Shown here one piece after another: positions 60,501-64,000 of a DNA stretch of 64,000 nucleotides; the stretch's first letter is position 1, and every line of letters starts with the position of its first letter. Below the pieces are notes generated by a model. It was not told the DNA's origin, did no database searches, and saw only the letters and a program-made list of their open reading frames with translations. Origin of the DNA: Luscinia megarhynchos (lineage: Eukaryota; Chordata; Aves; Passeriformes; Turdidae); NCBI GenBank assembly GCA_034336665.1, contig CM067568.1:15285983-15349982 (forward strand), in the 5' to 3' direction. Position numbers and translations under genes: made by a program.

Positions 60501-62635
60501 ATTCATTCTGGCATTCTGTCCTGCCATGCAATTGGAGCTATTCAACTCAAAGATACAAAGGATTCATGAAAATGCTTAAAGGGCAAGCTGGGCTGCTCAT
60601 CAACAGGGACTGTGTGTCTTGTTTTATATGACTTAAGGAATAGTAGTTCCTCTGAGAAATTATTCTCCATTCAGATCCTCAGGAAATGTGTCCCAATGGG
60701 ATACAAATGACACAAATGAAATGCAGATGACTCCTTTTTGGCCAAAGATCCAAGGAGGCCCGTGCCTCATGGATATCTTTGGTCAGATACCTTCTGGTTT
60801 TTTTCAGCTCAAGAGTTATTCCTACATGCCCAGGTTTGTAAGCATCACTTCTTCTTCCTCTGACTGCTGCACTACCAAGACAGACACCAAGGGAAACCTG
60901 GCATCTCTTCCCGAGTTTTAAAGTCTAATTTTCAAAAACTTTTCAAAGTCACAGCAGTTCTAGGAGTCAGCTCATCCTCACAAATGAAAATGCAGATTCA
61001 GCCTGCCTAAATATTACCAAACTCCATGTAAGCAGAGTTTCCCATTTGCTGGCAGCAGCTCTTCGGAAGTGCCTGTGGAGTAAGAAATACCAGGCGCAGA
61101 GGTTCAGCTGGAAACCAGTGGCAATCTCGTGAATTGTCACTTCTGCTTCCCTTGCTATTTTGACTTCTCTCATAGCATTGGAAAATCAAAAGGAAACAAC
61201 GTCAAGGAAAGAACACTCAAATAAACACAGACGTTGACACAGCAAAAATCAGGTTCCTCCTTGTTCCCAAGACACCGAGATACCAAACCCAGAGGCATAC
61301 TTTTGCTATTCTGACAGAAACATTTAAAGGAAAATTTTTCTCCATTTCATGATACTTGTCCATCTTATCATGAGACAGCATGTACCCCTATCAAAGGAAA
61401 GGTTGGGACAGAAAGGTCAAACACTATCTTCCCTTTTACTTGTTACCCCATCCCGGTGCCCCCTTTAATTCAATCATCAGGAGACACTAGAAAAAACTTG
61501 TTATTGAATGAATATTTTGTTGCAAGCACAAGGATGTCCTGCTCACACTCCCTTCCTCTATCACAAAAATTACAATCCTGAAGACACCTCCTGAAAGAAT
61601 CCTATCTAAATAGAATATAAGAAAAAAAAAAAAAGTCAGCATAGTAATAAAATTTTCTCCAAAACAGAGTTTAAAATCCCCTAAAAGGAGGACCATCCCA
61701 CTGTTGAGGCTTCACACAATGTAAAGATGGATAGTCGAGTCAAACTAATGTAAAGGCAGATAGATCAGCAGTCTGGTCATGGCCAAAATCTGGTTCAAAC
61801 CCTGGAAACCCAAACCCACCAAGGACTAAAGCAAAAAATCTAATGATAAATCAAAGCTACCTGATACCTCCCAAGCTCTCTAGCTCAACAATCTTTACAG
61901 CCAGTGAAGGGGCTCAGAGCTGTACTTTCTTTGTGGCCATATTCTTAAATGGCCAGCTTAGGTAAAAAGAGTCTATTATTCCCAGGCTATGATAAATATC
62001 CTAGCTGCAACCACAGCTGTAAAGACACAGTCCTGATTATTTTGGGCATCCATCACCCACCTGACTTGAGCCTTGTGTCTCATCACCTAAGTAGGGGGTG
62101 CAAATCTCATTATAACCACCAGAGTGAGTCATGTGTTACAACTTTTGTGCATGTCCATTACATTCAAGAATAACCTCCCAGCTCCTCCCGGGGGAATGAC
62201 AGCGATGGATGGACACCTCTCTTTGATCTGGGGAGTTCTTCCTCTACCTCCACTTCGTCTCCAAGGTCATACTATCAGGACAGGGACGGCAAACCCCTCC
62301 CATCCCTTGCATATGAATCTCATCTCCTATCCTCAAAAACCACAGGCTACACATGTTTGCTGTTACTTCCAGATGTGTCCACAACTTGAAAGCAGTGATT
62401 TCAGAAGGGAAAAAACCTTTAGAGCTAGCAGGGCTAAGTCCCCCCTTCTCCTCCCTTTCCTTCAGCATTGGTCCAGGTCATCAGCTCAGGCAACACCAAG
62501 CAGTTCCAGGGGACTCAGCAGCCTCCCCACGGAATCATCTGCACGTGGGTGGATTAGAGACACAATGCAACTCCTCCCCACTGTAAGCCTCAGCCTCAGC
62601 TTACTGTCTCAGAATTTGCTCCTGGAGATGCTTGG
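54521..62635. other. Non-coding DNA, about 8.1 kb
   Basis: No gene that I can support. Frames up to about 170 codons (54776-55219, 57929-58363, 62124-62639, all plus) lack known domains. Small features include (AC)n at 58389-58400 and a pyrimidine-rich patch near 60040-60070. TATGATTCTAT at 59490-59500 looks like a single CR1 tail unit, but nothing CR1-like precedes it. Confidence 0.5.
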
Positions 62636-63337
62636 CTAAAGCCCTGCTAACGGGTATCTAACAAGGAGTCGCCCTGGTGTCCTTCCTTCCCCTGCCGGGA
62701 TGGAACAGACGCCGCGGAACAATGGGAGCGGTGGCACCGAGGAGGACGGCGCTGCCCCCACCGATGCAGCAGCACGCACAGCACTCGTATTTCTCGCTGC
62801 AGTGTCCTCACCCTGCCAGCCTGGCAAAGGGCTCTGCCCTGCAGACATCTCCAGCCCCGGGCTCTTCTGCAGCAGCCAGACTGGGGGTGCTCTGGTGGCC
62901 AGCCACGGGGGCTGTGGTGGGTGAGCGCACAGTGCCACTTCTGGGAGAGGACAGAAGGAGGAGGGAGAAAGGAGACAGCCTGACTCACACCAACACCTGG
63001 AGCACCGACTCCAGAGCCAACACCAGAGTGCTGCTGACACGAGAAGGGTTTGTCCTGACTTTTGGGAGTCCTTTTCAGAGTCGCTCTCTTCCCCATCAGC
63101 TGGTGACAGCCCACCCCCTCCACACCCTGTGCTGTGGGAAGTTAATTTAGAAGCCAACTTTGCCATCTGTGGACTACCCCATGCTGGGAAAACCCTCAGC
63201 TGGGGAGATCTGTTGTCTTTGCAGAGTGGCACAAAGAAATTAGAGCGTGGGAGAGAAGAGGAACCTAAGAGTCCTTCTAAGTCCTTAGCATATTTCTCCA
63301 TGCATCCCCCAGACTCCACCTCTTCCACTCCAAGCAC
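62636..63337. other. GC-rich patch with long open frames, coding unlikely
   Basis: The first about 320 bases are GC-rich, with about 16 CpG dinucleotides by hand count. A 233-codon minus-strand frame spans 62636-63337, while two plus-strand frames of 157 and 74 codons overlap it. Its product is rich in Ser, Pro, Gly, Cys and Trp in low-complexity fashion, and I recognise no domain. Simultaneous openness on both strands points to stop-poor composition. A first exon or a CpG-rich insertion remains possible. Confidence 0.35.
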
Positions 63338-64000
63338 CTAAATGTGCCCTGTAGTGATGTCTGCTGTTGACATCAGAGACGGCTCAGAGCAGCACTCCTG
63401 CTGCTGCCCTCAGCTGAGTCACGACTCATGAACAAAGGGGATTTTGACCATTGTTATTTTATTATTTTCATTATTTCATTCATCATCTTAATTTCCTTCT
63501 CTCACTCCTGGCCAAAAGAGGAAGAAAGACATACACACACAAAAGAAAAGGAAAAAAAAAAAAAAAAAAAGGAAAAATACGCCAACACGGTCCACATCTG
63601 GAAACCGATTTCCCAACCTCAGAACAAAGAGCTCTGAAATTGTGGCTCCAAATCTCCTGTTTGTGTTCTCCCATTATGTAAAAAAGTCCTATAATAAAAT
63701 CTAATGGAGAAAAAGCCCAAAAGCCAGCAAGAATTATTTGGAATTTATTAGCAAACAAGATCCATTTGGAAGTCCTTGTAGAAGTGTACATTGAACTTCC
63801 AAAGTTATTAAGCTCAAAAAAAAAAAACCAAAAAAAACCGTAGGAGCATTTTGGTTCCAGAAAAGTTCTCCCTATAGATCAGGCTTGGCTTAAATCTCTT
63901 CTTTAATCCCAGCTGAACTACTGTGCCATTTCTTTTACTTTCCATGTTCAGAAAAATCACTCTTTCCAAAGTTTAGTGCTGTACAGGGATGAGAAAAAAC
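63338..64000. other. Non-coding DNA with A-rich tracts
   Basis: A19 lies at 63552-63570, and shorter A runs sit near 63817-63838. The remainder is AT-leaning unique sequence with no gene seen. Confidence 0.5.

Noticed and set aside
1..64000. Bacterial or phage gene cluster, CRISPR array or toxin-antitoxin system
   Set aside because: No long gene-dense frames, no ribosome-binding sites, no regularly spaced direct repeats with unique spacers. The repeat content is that of a bird genome.

Overview
The window reads as nuclear DNA of a bird, most likely a passerine (songbird lineage). Two kinds of element carry this call. The first is a tRNA-Ile-derived SINE fused to a CR1 tail, the layout of the TguSINE1 family, at about 12146-12284. 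The second is CR1 LINE sequence: a long 5'-truncated copy at 50078-50944 and a short 3'-end fragment at 54428-54520. Decayed MIR-type SINEs and palindromic old amniote repeats (around 43.0-44.4 kb and 53.2 kb) fit a slowly evolving sauropsid genome. There are no operons, ribosome-binding sites, CRISPR arrays or other prokaryotic features.

I find no protein-coding host gene that I can support. The longest open frames fall into three groups: frames inside a stop-poor GC-rich minisatellite (39.8-40.5 kb), frames in GC/CpG-rich patches (5.3-6.0 kb and 62.6-63.3 kb), and chance frames of 60-170 codons with no recognisable domain. The window is therefore intergenic, or lies within one or more large introns. 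The sequence alone cannot tell these apart.

Layout. 0-5.3 kb: unique non-coding DNA with two MIR remnants. 5.34-5.94 kb: an isolated CpG-rich island with YY1-like motifs. 6-14.2 kb: non-coding, with the SINE at 12.1 kb. 14.2-14.5 kb: a CpG cluster. 14.5-28 kb: non-coding, with a MIR at 25.4 kb and a 30-bp alternating purine-pyrimidine tract at 25.8 kb. About 28.3-28.5 kb: a probable LTR fragment on the minus strand. 28.5-39.8 kb: non-coding, with an A29 tract, a G-quadruplex-type G run and a perfect RFX X-box. 39.78-40.55 kb: a minisatellite of about 23 units. 40.5-50 kb: non-coding, with several ancient repeats. 50.1-50.9 kb: CR1. 51-62.6 kb: non-coding, with further repeats. 62.6-63.3 kb: a GC-rich patch, then A-rich DNA to the end.

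No set of genes working together is visible. The parts worth a second look are the minisatellite, the isolated CpG island, the X-box element and the family of ancient palindromic repeats. All repeat names come from remembered consensus patterns, not from a database search.
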